DNA from: Phyllostachys edulis
Lineage: Eukaryota; Streptophyta; Magnoliopsida; Poales; Poaceae
Length of the DNA: 64,000 nt
Direction of reading: 5' to 3'
Assembly (NCBI GenBank): GCA_036346405.1
Contig: CM070561.1
Location: 27,684,215-27,748,214, forward strand
The notes beneath the pieces are model-generated. The model ran no database searches. It had not been told where the DNA came from and worked only from the letters and a program-made list of their open reading frames with translations. The position numbers and the translations under genes were made by a program. Below are positions 1-13,504 of this stretch, one piece after another; positions within the stretch are counted from its first letter, which is position 1, and each line of letters starts with the position of its first letter.

Positions 1-1730
1 AACCACAGAGTGTAGCGGAAAAACATAATAAATAACCAAAATGGTCCAGCGGCATGCCCTATCCAATCCCACAGGCAACCGACAAGGATTAAGCTCTAGA
101 AAGACCCGCCGCGTTCGTAGTCGGTCTCATATTGGCTAACCCCTTGGGGTCAACCTCCTCTACAGCAAGTGGACAATCCGATTGAGTACAAAATTGTGCT
201 CACAAGACTTGCAATAACAAAATAAAGTAGATGCATTTGAAGTATCAAAGGAAGGCTACTACACTAGGCAATTTTTAGCATAAAGGCATTTTCTTTGCAA
301 TAGAGTAATAGGTTGCAAGGCAATTTACCAAATCTGTTTTTTTTCTCCTAAATAATAGGGAGATTATAATTTAAATATCAACCAAATATCATAAATGGCT
401 GCCCACCATGATAAAATAAAGCTCACGGATTAACCCATCCATCTCATGTTACAAGTACTAAAAATTTACCAAATTTTAATTATGAGTCTAGCAAGAGTGA
501 CTTAATAATCCAAGCGGTGTCCATATCCGAGGACATGGCTATTCAAATAGATTAACCCTACTGGGGAGTACATCTTTACCAACACGATTCGTCTAGCCCG
601 TAAGCCAAACACACTACCTTTGGTGAGTCGGCCAGGGAGTTCGAGACGTAGTATTTTTCAACGAGAAGACCCTAGTGATTTGAACCACCCATGAGATTGA
701 GTCCCACTTAGTACAAATTGCTTATAGAAAATGCTAAGAGGGCTCCCAAGTTGTATTGGAGATGCCATTGTAATGAATATTAGTATGTGGGTAACCCCCA
801 ACAAAAGAAAAGTGCTCACCCGCACATTATAGTATTACACTGGATTCCTACAAGCATAAGATCACAATAAATCATGCCTTCACACCACCCGTGGTTCAAA
901 TCGCTAAGACTCAACGCTTACTTGACCAAGTCGTCCCATACCGGAGTGTGGAATTACGGTTGTGCTTGGACCAACAACACAAATGCTCGGTCCTTGTTGA
1001 CCCGGGCAAGACTACCACGGTAACCCAAATCTCATGCACGAAGGCACCAAACCATACGAACACTCGTCCAAGTCCAAAATAGTTTTAGTTTGTAATTTTA
1101 ACCTCAAATACCTGAGGAGTAATAATCTGAACAATAATTAGAAAATTGAATTGTATGTGTGTATCCCCGGTCGATGGACTAACTCCATCACCCTATTGCT
1201 ACCAAAACTACAAGCATGGCTAAGCAATTTCACATATACAAGTAAATAGCGCATACATCATCCACTGTGAATCATCAAACAACGGGAATAAATAACTTAA
1301 GTGACAAATACAGGGAAGGGAAATGCATCAAATAGGATGTAACTATTCTACCGCAAACATACTTCACAAATAGCATGCATACATATAGATTGCAAACAAA
1401 GTAACAGTTTTAAAGGTAGTAGGAGCAATATGGTCAAGGAAGGGTGCTTGCCTTGCTGGGGATAGTCCAAGTGCTGCTGAGGATCACTTTCGTACACACT
1501 CGAATCTCCAAAATCTATCGAACGAACGAGAAGAACGAATAAGAACGAATAGCGCCGAATTTAACCAAAAATTCAAATTCATCCAAAATGCATAAAATTT
1601 ATACAGTAGTGATATTATGATTTTATATGAATTTAGGTGAAAGAATTAGTTCAATCGGAGTTCTTATGGGAAAGTTATAGCCTTCGGAAAATCTACCGGA
1701 GGAAAAAAGCTGAAAAATCAGCTTTCTGTT
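1..1730 (-). repeat. Partial Ty3/gypsy-type LTR (copy X1), left end outside the window
   Basis: No gene is visible here. The stretch aligns by eye, in the same order, with 2.0-3.7 kb: both have the 'agtatcaaaggaaggctactac' block (about 239 and 2,187), an 'aatttttagcataaa' block, and the 'atgaatttaggtgaaa' block near 1,630 and 3,610. Its reverse complement matches 10.2-11.7 kb, for example the 'ccttggggtcaacctcctc' block near 150 against its complement near 11,640. I infer a long gypsy LTR read on the minus strand, cut off at the window edge and probably at about 1.73 kb where the next copy begins. The exact right boundary is uncertain. Confidence 0.6.
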
Positions 1731-4700
1731 GCTTTAGTAATTATGCTGAAAGAGCATAATACTTATCATGAGACGAAAACGATTCCGAGTACCCGGATAG
1801 GTGTCCCATGTTAGCTCCCAAGGATTAGCGACTAACATGCACATATCCAAACACAACATTGTATTCACATCCATACAATATACAAGAATCAAAGGAAACG
1901 TAAATACAACATCATTGAATAGAACATAATATACAAGTTTGCATAAAAGGGCCAACCGGCCAAAAGTAAATAACAAATGATAAATCGCAGCGGAAGATAA
2001 ACTTAAAATAAAAGGGAATAACCAAGTTGGCATGCCCACAATCCCACAAGCAACCAACTGGAGTTAAAGTCGTAGCGTCGGAAGAACTTCACCCAATTCG
2101 AATGACTTCTCACCTGTAATAGCAAATTTTTAAGTACAAAGTTGTACTCGCGAGACTTTTCAAGAAAAATAAGGATGCATGTAAGTATCAAAGGAAGGCT
2201 ACTACCCTAGTCAATTTTTAGCATAAAGCAAGTTTTGCAATTAGATAAACTATATAGATTCAAAATGCCATTTCCAAAACATTTAGAAAACATTGCAGTA
2301 GCAAGTAATGATCAACAATAGTACTATCTCCAAATATAATCAACACATGAATATACCATTCATGACACAATTCAATCCATAACCAATTAACATGCGAACA
2401 TCGCGTTCAAGGTATCAATTGATTTGAACAAACTAACATAATGACACACATTTTCAACCATAACCCCAAACTTAACTTCCCATACTCTAACTGCATGCTT
2501 TCCCTGGCGATGTCCATAACCGGGACACGGCTATTCGAATAGATTTATTTGACTCTGCAGAGGTGTACAACTTTACCCACACGATATGCATTCCTCGTGA
2601 GTGTCGGCCAATGCACTCTTCCTTTGGAGTGTGACTGAGGTAGCATAACGAGGCCGTTACAATGTCATGTCCTAACTATCAAACCACCCGAGGATGTCCA
2701 CCATGGCAGACAGTACAGTCGCCTGAACCACGGCTAACCCCGTTGTGTAAGTAAGTCCCTATCACTAGAGACCCTTAAGGGCAAGGTAAGAAAAGGGTAA
2801 TATGCCCCCACAAGATTGACAACTCAAATAATTAAATAATAATGATAAAAGTTGCCAACCCAATTGTGTTTTGATAGTTAACACACAACAAATTATTAAG
2901 CCAAGCCATAGCCCATAAACCCGTGTGGTTGTACGTAAGACTTGGTTCATCACACCACGCATCGGTCCTCAAATACCCAGACGGGCTACACGAATCCGGA
3001 CCACCCTTCATCACCCTATCACCCGTCCAAGTCCAACACTTAACAACAACCCATCAACAAATTCATAATATTTGAATACGAAGATCTGGACATTCTCCTC
3101 AATTTCAATATAATCAAATCCATAATATCCTCAAATTTCATTTAAGATTCAATTCGATCCATCGGCCGATGGACTAGCTCCATCAACCATTAACGACTAC
3201 AACTACTAGCATGGCTAAGCATCGTTCTACAAATTAGCAAACAATCCCATACAACATATAGCCTTAATCATCCAAGGTAAAAAGGATAATCAACATTCAA
3301 AGGAGGGCCAATGTAGCAAGTAGGATATTAACTACTTCTACCCATGAACATATTTTTCAACATAGCATGCACTTTAGAGATTAAAACTATACAAAACATT
3401 TTAAAATCAATAGGAGCAATATGTTCAAGAGGAGGGTGCTCGCACCTTTGCTGTACCACTTGTTCAATCTCAGGTTGCACTCATGAATTACGTTCGTATC
3501 GTCGAGATATCTATCGAAAGAACGATATTGCAATTAACACCAAATAAGCCAAAAATTCAAAATGCTCAAAAATGCATGAAAATTATACAGTAGGTATATT
3601 ATGATTTATATGAATTTAGGTGAAATATTCATTCCATTTGTATTTAGTATGTGAAAGTTATAGCAATTTAAAAATCAGCATTTGGGAAAATGCTGAAAAT
3701 CCAGCCTACTGTTGCTCTCTGTCCGAAAATACTGATTTTAGTGAAAAATTGCAGGAAGCTAGTGGGGATAAAAACTACAAAAATGGATAGAGAATAAAAT
3801 TATATGAACAACCCAATTGGATTCATCCCATTTGGAGTTCATATGAATTAGTTATGAATTTTTCAAAGTTAAAAGCCTTTACTAGTGTATAAATAATTCA
3901 TTCCAGAAATTAATTCTGATTTCGAAAATTTCTGGGACATTAACAAGTTTCAAACCCATTCCAAGTTAAAGTACTTTAAGAATGAAAACCAACAAAATTG
4001 GTTTCACTCGTTCTGGAGATGATTTAATTTAGTTATGAATTTTTGAAGTTCTAAACCAATTTCATGTTGTAAAACAATTTATGTTGGATTTTCAGAATTA
4101 AAGAATTACATTTATACCGAAGTGATTCAAGCCACGGTCTATGACAGGAGGGGTCTACACGTCACACACACTAAGAAATCGATTAAGTGCTAAAGTTGGG
4201 ATTATCACCTAAGCGCGCCGGGCCGGCACAACGGGGCTCGCCGTAGTCGTCACCGAACTCGCCCGCATCCGCTCGTCCTCTTGTCCGTGTCCACTATTCC
4301 ACTCTTATTAATAGTGGATACAAATGAGTCTTCTCTAGAAGCAACATCATCGAGTTAATCTTGGCATCATCATCATCAACAACCATATTTGACAAGAGGC
4401 AACTAAAATCAGTTAAAACAGCGAAGCGTTGTTTCTGCCCACCTTGGTCTTTAGTGCATAACTTCCAAACCACTAACTAAAACTGCATGAAACTTTGCAG
4501 AAATTCAGTTCAACGAGTCCTCAACATGCTGTCCAAATTTCAGCCCAATCCGACACCATATGACTCCCCAAACAGATCAAGCACCAAGGTTGCGCACCTC
4601 TGATTATACTGCAAACAGATCAATCTAAACCACTCTCAAATCCGGTGCTCAATTGTACTAAACCTCAAACCAACTGATCACAACGAAGTGCTCTAAGTGT

Positions 4701-6304
4701 AGAACTAACTCACCAAGTTTGGAGCCTATCCAACGACGTTTGATCCTCCGACCATGAGCTTGAAACAGATCGGGCAAGAGCCACCAAACTCTGAACGAAA
4801 AACGACAACTATCAGAGAAATGCACACACACTCCATGCTGCTAACAACCAGTCCGGACCCTTAGCCATCAGCCTAAGACTTGGCCACGATACTTATAACT
4901 TGGATAATCACGACAGCTTTTAGTTAAAGAACTGAATTTCTACACCAACTCTGAACTCTAGTAACACAGTTCTGAATTTCAGACTAAAGCCAAGTTTCAG
5001 ACTTGGTTATTCTGATAACAAAAAAAAACAGAATAGACTCAAACAACAAGATTAACACCTACATGGGCCACAGCAGGGAGTTGGCCATATCCCCCACAAC
5101 TCAGATCAGGGACCAAAACTCACTAAACTACAAGGAAACTGAAAGTCTGAACTTCTGATCGAGTTCTAGATTTCAATATGCTTGCTGAAATCTGAACTCT
5201 GATAGAGGATGAACTAACTGACCCTAGCAAAAAAAATGAGCAAGATTAACTTCATTACAAGCATGCATGTTGCCGAGCTACTACATGCTGGCTGCTGCTT
5301 TGCTGCTGCTATTCCTTCCACCCAAAACAGCCACTACCCTCCTTTCTCTCCTCTCCAAAACACTCACAAGAACTTGCATGTGAAATCTGATAGGATAAAT
5401 GGGATGCTTGGGTGACGATGAACACAAAGGGATGACATGCATCAATAGAATTTGTGTTCTTGGGGTTGATTGGGAGGAGAGAAGTGTAGAGGAGCTTGAG
5501 TAAGAGAAAGAATGGAGGTTCTGTTGTGGGGAGAAGAGAGGTGGCGTGGGGAGGCAGTGGGGAATGGGGTTATGGCAGGGAAAGGTGGTAGTAGAGATGA
5601 GTGGCTGGGTTTGGTTCGGTTGGGGCAGGAAAATGGCAGAGTAGGGGAGATGGAAATGATGGAGTGGGCAGTGGAGAGATGGAAAGGGTTTCAGCTAGGC
5701 AAGAAAACAATGGGGAGGTGGCAGTGGGTGGTGTTCAGCTGGGAGTAAAAGAAAAATTCGAATGAACAGTGGGAACACATGATGAAGAGGCTGCATGTGC
5801 CCTGTTCGGCTGGGAAGAAGTGGTGTTGGGGAAAATTCGAAATTAAATTGATATTTGACTTGGTATTCCAGTTTTGACTGAGCTATTTAACATAGTAAAT
5901 AAATTCTAAAAATTCTGAAAATTTTTGTGTAGTTTCTCTGTTAAGTGTAGTTTCCATTTTTCAAGCCCTCACACACTCATCCCTTTTTATTTGAGAGCAG
6001 CAATTAATTTCTAATCCAGCCTTTAGGATGTGTTCGGGATTTTTATAGGGTTAACAATGCTCCTAAAAAAGTATTAAAATTCATATTTATTCAAGATAAT
6101 TATTATAGTATTTGAAAAAAATTATTTTCAGATGATGTTCATAAGTTTTTGTTCTTGCTTTCTTTTGGAGTTAAATTTTGAAGTATAGGTTTAATCTTGT
6201 TTTGAGATTTTTCAAGTGCAATAAAATATGCAAATGCTTTAAAAACAACATGCATGTTAATGAGATGCAAACTAATTATCATTAATTAACTTGGGGATGT
6301 TACA
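1731..6304 (-). repeat. Ty3/gypsy-type LTR (copy X2)
   Basis: A second, diverged copy of the LTR family seen at 1-1.7 kb. Its right end reads '...ggggatgttaca' at 6,304, so on the minus strand it starts TGTAACATCCCC. The LTRs at 22,097-25,344, 48,906-52,210 and 52,763-56,967 begin in the same way, which suggests related families. The left boundary (about 1.73-1.83 kb) is estimated from where similarity to X1 restarts. A purine-rich block at 5.46-5.75 kb carries a 78-codon ORF that I consider non-genic. No primer-binding site or TSD was found, so whether it is a solo LTR or part of a full element is open. Confidence 0.55.
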
Positions 6305-8081
6305 GCGTGGTACGACCGTAGAACGGTACGACCACAAGTTCAATAAGCGGTAATCTTAGATGCGGTTATACTGATTGATATATGGCGATAGGATAATTCT
6401 AGAAGATGTTTTGTGGAGTTCGGTCTTCATTGGAAATCGGAACGACCATTGTTATTTGAGCGGATATGATAGAAGATCGGTAGTCTGCATTGGTAACATA
6501 AGCGGTTATCTGCAATTTGTTGAGATTGTCGACCTATTGAGAGAAATGGTTATTCGTTAGGTCAAGTTCGTGGGCTTCAGTGCATATATGTTGCATGATG
6601 CATGTTTTCACTAACGTGGTAAAGTTGTGAAGAACTTGTTCCCGGATTCGATTTCTTTGTCTATTTGTGTGCAGGACGCTTGGAGGTCAACGACGGTCAA
6701 TGGCGAGGATGATCGGGGCTAAGCTTGGAGAGCTAAGGTCCAGAACGATCGAGGATGTCGGGTGAGGTCAATGGACTCAAGCATGGCGCAGAATGGACAA
6801 AGGTAACCGAACGGGCAGTTCGGTGCGACTAGTTGGATCAAGCGGCGCGGGGGTCAGTGCAAGTGCCATGGTAGTTTCGACGGGAGCCGGACGGGAGAGA
6901 CTTGCCGACATGATAAGAGCCGTTGATCAACCTACACGTGGCGAAGCAGGCGATTGCTTCATCAAGATTGGACTCGGTCTTCGGAGAAAGATCAAGAAGG
7001 GGTATTTTGGTAATTTCACCAAATACCACTTTTGTGACCTTAGACTAAACCGCGGCGCAAGACGGTGCGTGGAGAAGCGGTTTAGGTCAAGAGAAGATGA
7101 AGACGACGCTTTAAGATGCGTACGTGTGTCCTGTTTGTGTTGGGCCTTAACGAGAGCCGATTAGGGTTAACTCTTCTAGAAGCTATGCCTCACTATAAAT
7201 AGGAGGGGGTGCTGTCAAACAGCCCCCAAGCACTTTATTTGCAAAACCCTAGTTTGTCTTAGGGCTTAGGGTTCTAGGGAGTGGATTGATTGTGTGCTCC
7301 TTGGTTGAGCTTTGTCCTCTAGGATGGAGTGGCTGTAAACATCCATAAAACTCAAATCAATCCAAGCAAGTTTCCCTAAGATGAGTTTATTCATGTTCTT
7401 GCTCTCTTCTTGTTGATTTTGAGTCTTTTGATGTCTTGTTGGTTTTCCCTCGAGTACTTGCTGTGATCTAGCTTGCTGTGACATGTGGGTGTGCATCTAA
7501 GATCATTTTGATCATTCTTTACCCACGAGCAAGGTTTAGATCATGTTTAGGTTTGTTACTCGGTTTTAAAACCTTCTTCACTCAAATTGCAAAAGGTTGG
7601 AACTTTGACATGGATCTAGTCAATCTTTGATTAGAATAGGTTCCTAACCTCCTAGAGAAGACATGGTTCAAGTTTCATGGAGTTTAGTCGGGTGAATCAA
7701 AAGTTATATCATTTTTGGTCTTCGTTTTCAAACTGTCGAGTTGAACTCCAGGATAATCGGTCGTACCGCTCATTTACCTGTGGTTGTACCGATTATTGGT
7801 AGTACCGCAGTTTGTACGCCGATCGTACCGATGTCCAGTCGTACCACTCATTTGCCTGCGGTCGTACCAATTTTTGGCTTTTCAGCACATCATATGTGTT
7901 CTTTGACTGCTGTGTTTTGGGGTTGATTAGGAGTCAACATAAGCCTTCCACTATACTTATTGATTGATCTTCATAGCTCTCATAGCTATTGGAGTGAAAT
8001 ATGAATTGAATCCAATCAAAGTGAAAAAAATTTACAGCTCCTATTCACCCCCCCCCCTCTAGTCGCCTTTCCGGTCCTACA
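6305..8081 (+). repeat. LTR of the 'CTATTCACCCCCC...CTCTAG' type, plus strand (copy Z)
   Basis: The right end at 8,081 has the C-run and 'ctctagtcgcc' block followed by 'ggtcctaca'. The solo LTR at 41,872-44,931 shows the same end in reverse complement. A plus-strand TATA box (tataaata, 7,194-7,201) fits an LTR promoter. Variants of a CGGTCGTACCG motif are scattered at 6,305-6,500 and clustered at 7,745-7,870. The left boundary simply abuts the end of the neighbouring LTR and may be a truncation. The right flank starts CAAAC, but no matching TSD is present on the left. ORFs at 6,793-7,164 and elsewhere look non-genic. Confidence 0.55.
7194..7201 (+). promoter_or_regulatory. TATA box of the LTR ending at 8,081
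   Basis: TATAAATA in the context 'ctcactataaataggaggg', about 890 bp before the LTR's right end. This is a typical layout for a plant LTR promoter driving plus-strand transcription. Confidence 0.5.
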
Positions 8082-11000
8082 CAAACACCAAAACAAAGAC
8101 TCAAAATAATTATAGAGATAAATTAATTACATGAAAAACCCTAGACAAATTATACCTAGTATCATGAACCTCCCCTAAAAATTTTATAATTGTCATAGTT
8201 GAATTGCTTTGTCTAAAAATTACTGAAACCCCTCAGCCATTCTCTAAAATTCCTAAAGAACTTACCCACCTCACCTCCAACTGACCTGCGGGCCCCACCC
8301 ACAGGCCTTTGTCTCCATGCGGCCGCGCCCTCGCTAGCACAGCACCACGGACAGCTTCGTTGCTCCGCTTGCGCCAGTGCCCCACCACCGGTCCGCCCAT
8401 TGTTTTGACCGCACGCTCGTTGTTTTACTGCTTCAGCCGCATCATCCATGCCCCTCACCTGCCCCCGTCGCTCACCTATCACCTCACTGTCGCTTGTGCC
8501 CATCAATGCACCGAGCGCATCATCGCCATGCCAAGCACTCCTCCTCACGATCTCTCCGTCCTAACATCTATAAGTAGCCGCCAAGCCTCAGCATCCTTCT
8601 CTTTTCGCCACCCTGAGGAACTCCTCTCCTCCTTTTCTCCCTTCTCCCACCGAGCTGAGCGCAAGAGGGCAAACTCCAAGCTTCAGCCGAGACACCGCCG
8701 CTACGCCGCCGGCCCACCTGTGGAGCTCTTTCCTCCCTTTTCATGTCATATCGTGTTCCAGGGTCCTAGGAGTATTTCCCCTAACCTAATTTGTCTTTTC
8801 CTCCTCAGGAGCTATCAGATTTGAGCTTCTTCTCCAACCTCAGCCGCAAACTCCCTTTCTTTCCCGTCTCTGGTAAGAAGATCCATTTCTCAATTCCTCG
8901 CTCGAGCACCATCTCTGGATATCACTTAAGCTCTCCCAACCTTCCTTTTTTCCTTCTTGTTGCTCAGGCTATCTCCTCCACGGTGAAGCTCCACTCGCCA
9001 CCGCTGATCTTCACTACCAGCCGTCCTCTGTCATTCCCCAGCTCTCTGCGTCACTCCGGTGAGATCCCTGAACCATCCTAGTGCTCGTGCGTGCGCTAAT
9101 TAGTGCAAAGAGTCGTCGGTTGCGAGATGGCATGTTGACCGTAACACCACCTCCGCCACTCCTCGTTGCACTACCACTCTAGCTCATCTCCGGCTATGTT
9201 CCAGCCACCCATAGGACTGCCTAGCTTCAGGGTTTCCATTTTTAGCATTTCCCCGTGCCGCTGAGGACCACATCGCCGGCGATGAGCACATCCATGAACG
9301 CACCTGAGAGCTCCCCTGCTATCCGAATGCGGACAGTGATTGTAGCCCAATGATTAGCCCAAATCTATGTTGGTTTAGTGCAAAGTGGCGTTTAATTATG
9401 AGTTAATGACATTTGATTTCTATGACATGAGGGCCCGGTGAACAGTTATTGCGGGTAGTTAAACACCTGGTTTTCCTTTAGAGTCTATGACATGTGGGCT
9501 CGAGCCATTTAAGTGCACAGTCACCCACCCAGTGGACCACAACACTGTGCATGTGGACCGAAGGTCCACGCACTATTCTCATACACCGAGACTATGACAT
9601 GCGGACCCCGCATGTCAGTAGAGTTTTATTCCAGAAATTAAAAGAAAAGAAAACACTGTTAAGTGGACCCCACCAATCAGTGATCATGGCTAGCTCAGCA
9701 CGCGTATAAAACGTATTTAATTCCTTTTAAAATTCCAAAAAGAATTAATTTTGCACTGTAATTCAAATAACTTCAAAAATTCATAACTAATTCAAATCAA
9801 CTCCAAATTGAGTGGAACAATTTTGTTGGTTTTCAATTTTATTGTACTTTAACTTGGAATAGGCTTGAAATATGTTACTATCATAGCGAACTTCGAAATT
9901 AGAATTAATTTCAGAAATGAATTAGTTTTACATTAAAAATTCAATTAACTTTGAAAATTTATAGAAAATTCATATGAACTCGAAATGAGATGAATCCAAA
10001 TTTGTTGTTCATAACTTTTATTATATTTCATGCCTTGTAGTTTTCTCTCCACCACCATTCTGGAAATTTTCACGAAAAGAATTAATTTCGGCTACAGTAA
10101 CCGAATGCAATTTTCTCAATATTTCCTCCTCTAATAGATTTTGTTTAGGCCATAACTCTCTAATGCAAAATCCAAATCAAATTATTTTTGTCTCTAAATT
10201 CATATAAAATCGTACTCTGCCTTTTATGTAATTTTCATGCATTTTGGATGAATTTGAATTTTTGGTTAGTTTCGGCGTTATTCGTTCTTCTCGTTCGTTC
10301 AGTAGGTTTCGAAGATTCGAGTGCATATGAGAGCGATCCTCAGTAGCACCTGGACTATCTCTAGCAAGGCAAGAAACCCCACTATTTGATTATGTTGATT
10401 CTATTATGTTCAATACAATTATCTTGCTTTGCAACTGTATGTGTGCATGTTCTATTTGATGATTAATTTCTCGTTAGAGGTAGTTAATCCTAATAGTTGC
10501 ATGAGCTGTAGGTAATTGTTTATCCCTTGCCACTGAGCCTAGGTTAATATTGTCGCTAGTAATTTAGAGCCCGATGGATGGGTTCTGGTCGTATATACCG
10601 TATACGAGTCGGTGTTGCTTAGCAATGCTTAGTTCGGTAGATTGGGGATCGTCGTTTCGGCGATGGTCATTATATCATCACTTTAATTACTTGGTTCAGG
10701 GTACTCATGTAAGTATTGTATTTGGAAAACTAAAACTGAAAATAAAATGATTTGGACTTGGGCCGATGGTTGAATGGTGTGTTTATCGGGTGTGTGGTTC
10801 GTGCCCAAGTCAACAAGGACCGAACATCTTGCGCCACCGATCCAAGCATTATTGCACACATCCACATGAGGGAATATGGGGCCCCTCTTGGCTTAGTACT
10901 TTGTTATATGTTAACTCTAGGCCGCAAGTAGTAGTGTTAGGAAGAAAAATGTTCTGTTGTTGTTGGAAATGTGCGGGGTGGGATCCGGGTAGGTTCCCTC

Positions 11001-12047
11001 GTCTGAGGAGCATCGGTAGTTGCTGAGGCTTTATCGGTGACTCTGACACAATGTATGGGTCCTCTGTTGGAGCCCCGTCTACACACACAAAGGGCGGTTC
11101 ACGGAGGGTTTCACCCATAGGGCGGCTTTTAGCTAATACATTGCATTGGAAAACGTCCCATGGGACATAGCTCTACCGGCACACCTTAAGAAGTGTGCTA
11201 AATAGCTTGGCAAAGGAGCAGTCTGGTATGTAGGTAAAGTTGTACACCCTGCAGGGTATAATCTATTCGAATAGCCAAGTCCTTGATCATGGACGCGCTT
11301 GGTTTCGCCCTGTGAGAGTTAGGCCCTACATTTTTTATAAAACTTGAAATCGGGTGGTATGAATTGGGGAATTCATGCTATTGTTGTGGTGGCTGTGGGC
11401 AGCCCCTCTAGGATGTTAATTATGATTCTAAATATTGTCTCGCTGTTATTTAAACAAATAAAAACAGATTTGGCCAAATTGCCTTACAATTTATTACTCT
11501 ATTGCAAAGAAAATGTCTTTATGCTGAAATTTGCTTAGTGCAGTAGTCTTCCTTTGATACTTGACTGCATCTACTTATTTATGTTGTCTGTAAGTATTGA
11601 GAATACAACTTTGCACTCAACCGGATTGTCCATGCTGCAGAGGAGGTTGACCCCCAAGGGGTTAGCCATTGTGAGACTGTCTACGATGCTGATGACTAGC
11701 TCGGTGTTTACCGGTCGGTTGCCTTGTGGGTAAGGGTAGCCGGTCGGCTTTATTTTGTTGCCATTTTATGGCTTATGTTTCCACTACTAACTTGATCTTT
11801 TGTTGTGCTATTTGGCCAGTCGGCCCTATGTATCAATTCTGAACCTTGTATGTTTATTGCGTTGTAAATTATGAAGACTTGGGTATAGTAATAACTTGTG
11901 TATGGCATTGACCTTTGTTTTTGAAGGTGTATGTGTACCGCTGTCCTAGGAGGTACACAATACACTGAGAGTGGGAAATTTCTCTTGTGATGCTAGGACC
12001 ATTTGGAAGGTTAAACATTACAAGTTAAATATCCCGGGGCTCTTGCA
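8082..12047 (+). repeat. Ty3/gypsy-type 5' LTR, plus strand (copy Y)
   Basis: The interval has the layout of the other large LTRs here: an AT-rich start, a GC-rich middle (8.3-9.3 kb) with a TATA box near 8,569, and a 3' part (9.7-11.8 kb) that is the reverse complement of copies X1/X2. It ends '...ctcttgca' at 12,047 just before a primer-binding-site-like sequence. The left boundary is not defined by a recognisable TG or a TSD, and 8,082 is only the end of the neighbouring LTR. Overlapping ORFs at 8.2-9.1 kb lie in low-complexity C-rich sequence and I do not regard them as genes. Confidence 0.55.
8569..8576 (+). promoter_or_regulatory. Candidate LTR TATA box
   Basis: TATAAGTA in 'acatctataagtagccgcc', at the GC-rich centre of the plus-strand LTR, where the related LTRs at 24.6, 51.5 and 56.3 kb carry theirs (on the other strand). 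Confidence 0.4.
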
Positions 12048-12050
12048 AGC

Positions 12051-12065
12051 TTGGCATTAGAGCCA
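12051..12065 (+). other. Primer-binding site (tRNA-Met type, degenerate)
   Basis: TTGGCATTAGAGCCA lies 3 bases after the LTR end. It resembles the usual TTGGTATCAGAGCCA plant initiator-Met primer-binding site, with two differences. It fixes the polarity of the LTR as plus strand and marks the start of the internal region. Confidence 0.55.
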
Positions 12066-13504
12066 TACTGACCGTAGTAAACCCTAGCTTGGTCGTCTTT
12101 AAGGTGTTTAAAAAATTTAGCTTCAAAATATCAAATTATTTATGAAAAATTAAGTAAGCTCTCAATTTTATTCCTTGCCTATCTTAGCTTGCTAATCTTA
12201 CCTTGTTCCATATTTGATTTGTAAAAAGTGTTCCCCACTCATCTTCTTTCAAAAGCTAGATGTATGCCGTTTAATTTCAGATTGGGGAATAAATGAGAGT
12301 TGAAAGTATGGAGTGTTGGCTGTCATTTGATGAAGTTAGGAGGGACAGCAAGCGCAAAATCTAGACAGCAAGCGCGTAGTTCGTCGTTAGGGCTAAAATT
12401 GAGAGGGTAATTCAACTAAAAGTCATGGAAATAAACGGGTAAGATGTGATTATAGATGGCTAGTGCCAATGCACCCCTAGCTAGTATTTACCATGTTCCT
12501 TAGATGCGATAAAACTTGGTTCGTGTTCAGAAATTTTTTGTCCCAACCGATTGCTCGTTCGTTCAGTGCGAGTTAATCGTGCTAGGAAACTAATCCTTCG
12601 TCTTTATGGTTTTTGTGTTGGCTCCTATGCATTTGTACAAATATGTGGTGTTCAATTTTTGTTAATTATATGTATGCACACATGTTAGATTAATACTGCA
12701 TTGTCGATTGTTTAACTAATGTTGTCTTTCGTATCTTGCAGTCGGTTGTGGGTGGTGTGAGGTTTTGACTAATATTTGACTTTTGATTTTCTACTTCGAC
12801 TGGTTGTTTAAATAGCAAATTAAATCTAAAAATTGTGAATTTTTGTAGGTGAGTTTCTCCCGTGTTCCAAAACATAGGAAATTTTTTCCAAGCACTGTTC
12901 AAGATTTGTTTGTATTTTAAATTCAAATTCAAATTTGAACATGCAAATTAAATAGGGAACCAAATAACCTCCAAAAATCCCAGAAAATTCAAACAAGCAT
13001 ATCAGAGAAGGTAGAATCCAACTAAAATATTCCCAGCTATGGGTCCCACTATATTCTCAAAATAAAAATCAGTTTGTATTTCTGAGCTAGAGAAGGTATA
13101 TTTTCAAGTCCGAATTTGAGAATTCTTTTGAAATTACCTCAAGCATTCTAAGAGCCCTTGAGGTTTTACTATTTTTATGTTGAATTCCAAAATAAACATT
13201 CCCACATTTGAAACCTTTTTAGTTGTGCCCTAAATTCAATTTGAGCTTTTGAATTGGACAAGGAGTATTGGATTTCTAGGTTTAAATTCAGCCTTCAAAA
13301 ATCAAAGGATTTTCAACATGTGGTTTACACTCCACTCTGAACTAAGTTTCAAGACCATGACAAAAATTTATTTTGTTTTAGAAAATTCATTTCTAGGATT
13401 TGAAAGATCAGGTTTCAACCTATTTGCTTTGCAACAAAAAAGTTTAAAAAAGTATAAAATTTCACAAATGCACATTAGATGCTTAACTAATCCAACTTAG
13501 GGAT
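12066..13504 (+). repeat. Truncated gypsy internal leader and LTR-like AT-rich fragment
   Basis: Non-coding. From 12,066 to about 12,760 it resembles the untranslated leader that follows the primer-binding site in gypsy elements. From about 12,765 the sequence resembles 5.85-6.1 kb (shared 'atatttgactt' and 'aaatctaaaaatt'-like blocks), so a further LTR fragment is likely. No gag or pol coding remains. The short ORFs are AT-rich noise. Confidence 0.4.

Noticed and set aside
5512..5748. 78-codon ORF rich in Trp/Gly/Glu
   Set aside because: Purine-rich low-complexity stretch of an LTR; no splice structure or domain.
12051..12065. tRNA gene fragments suggested by TGGTATCAGAGC-like sequences (also 20,819, 22,081, 57,872)
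   Set aside because: They are retrotransposon primer-binding sites next to LTR ends; no cloverleaf is present and I found no tRNA gene in the window.
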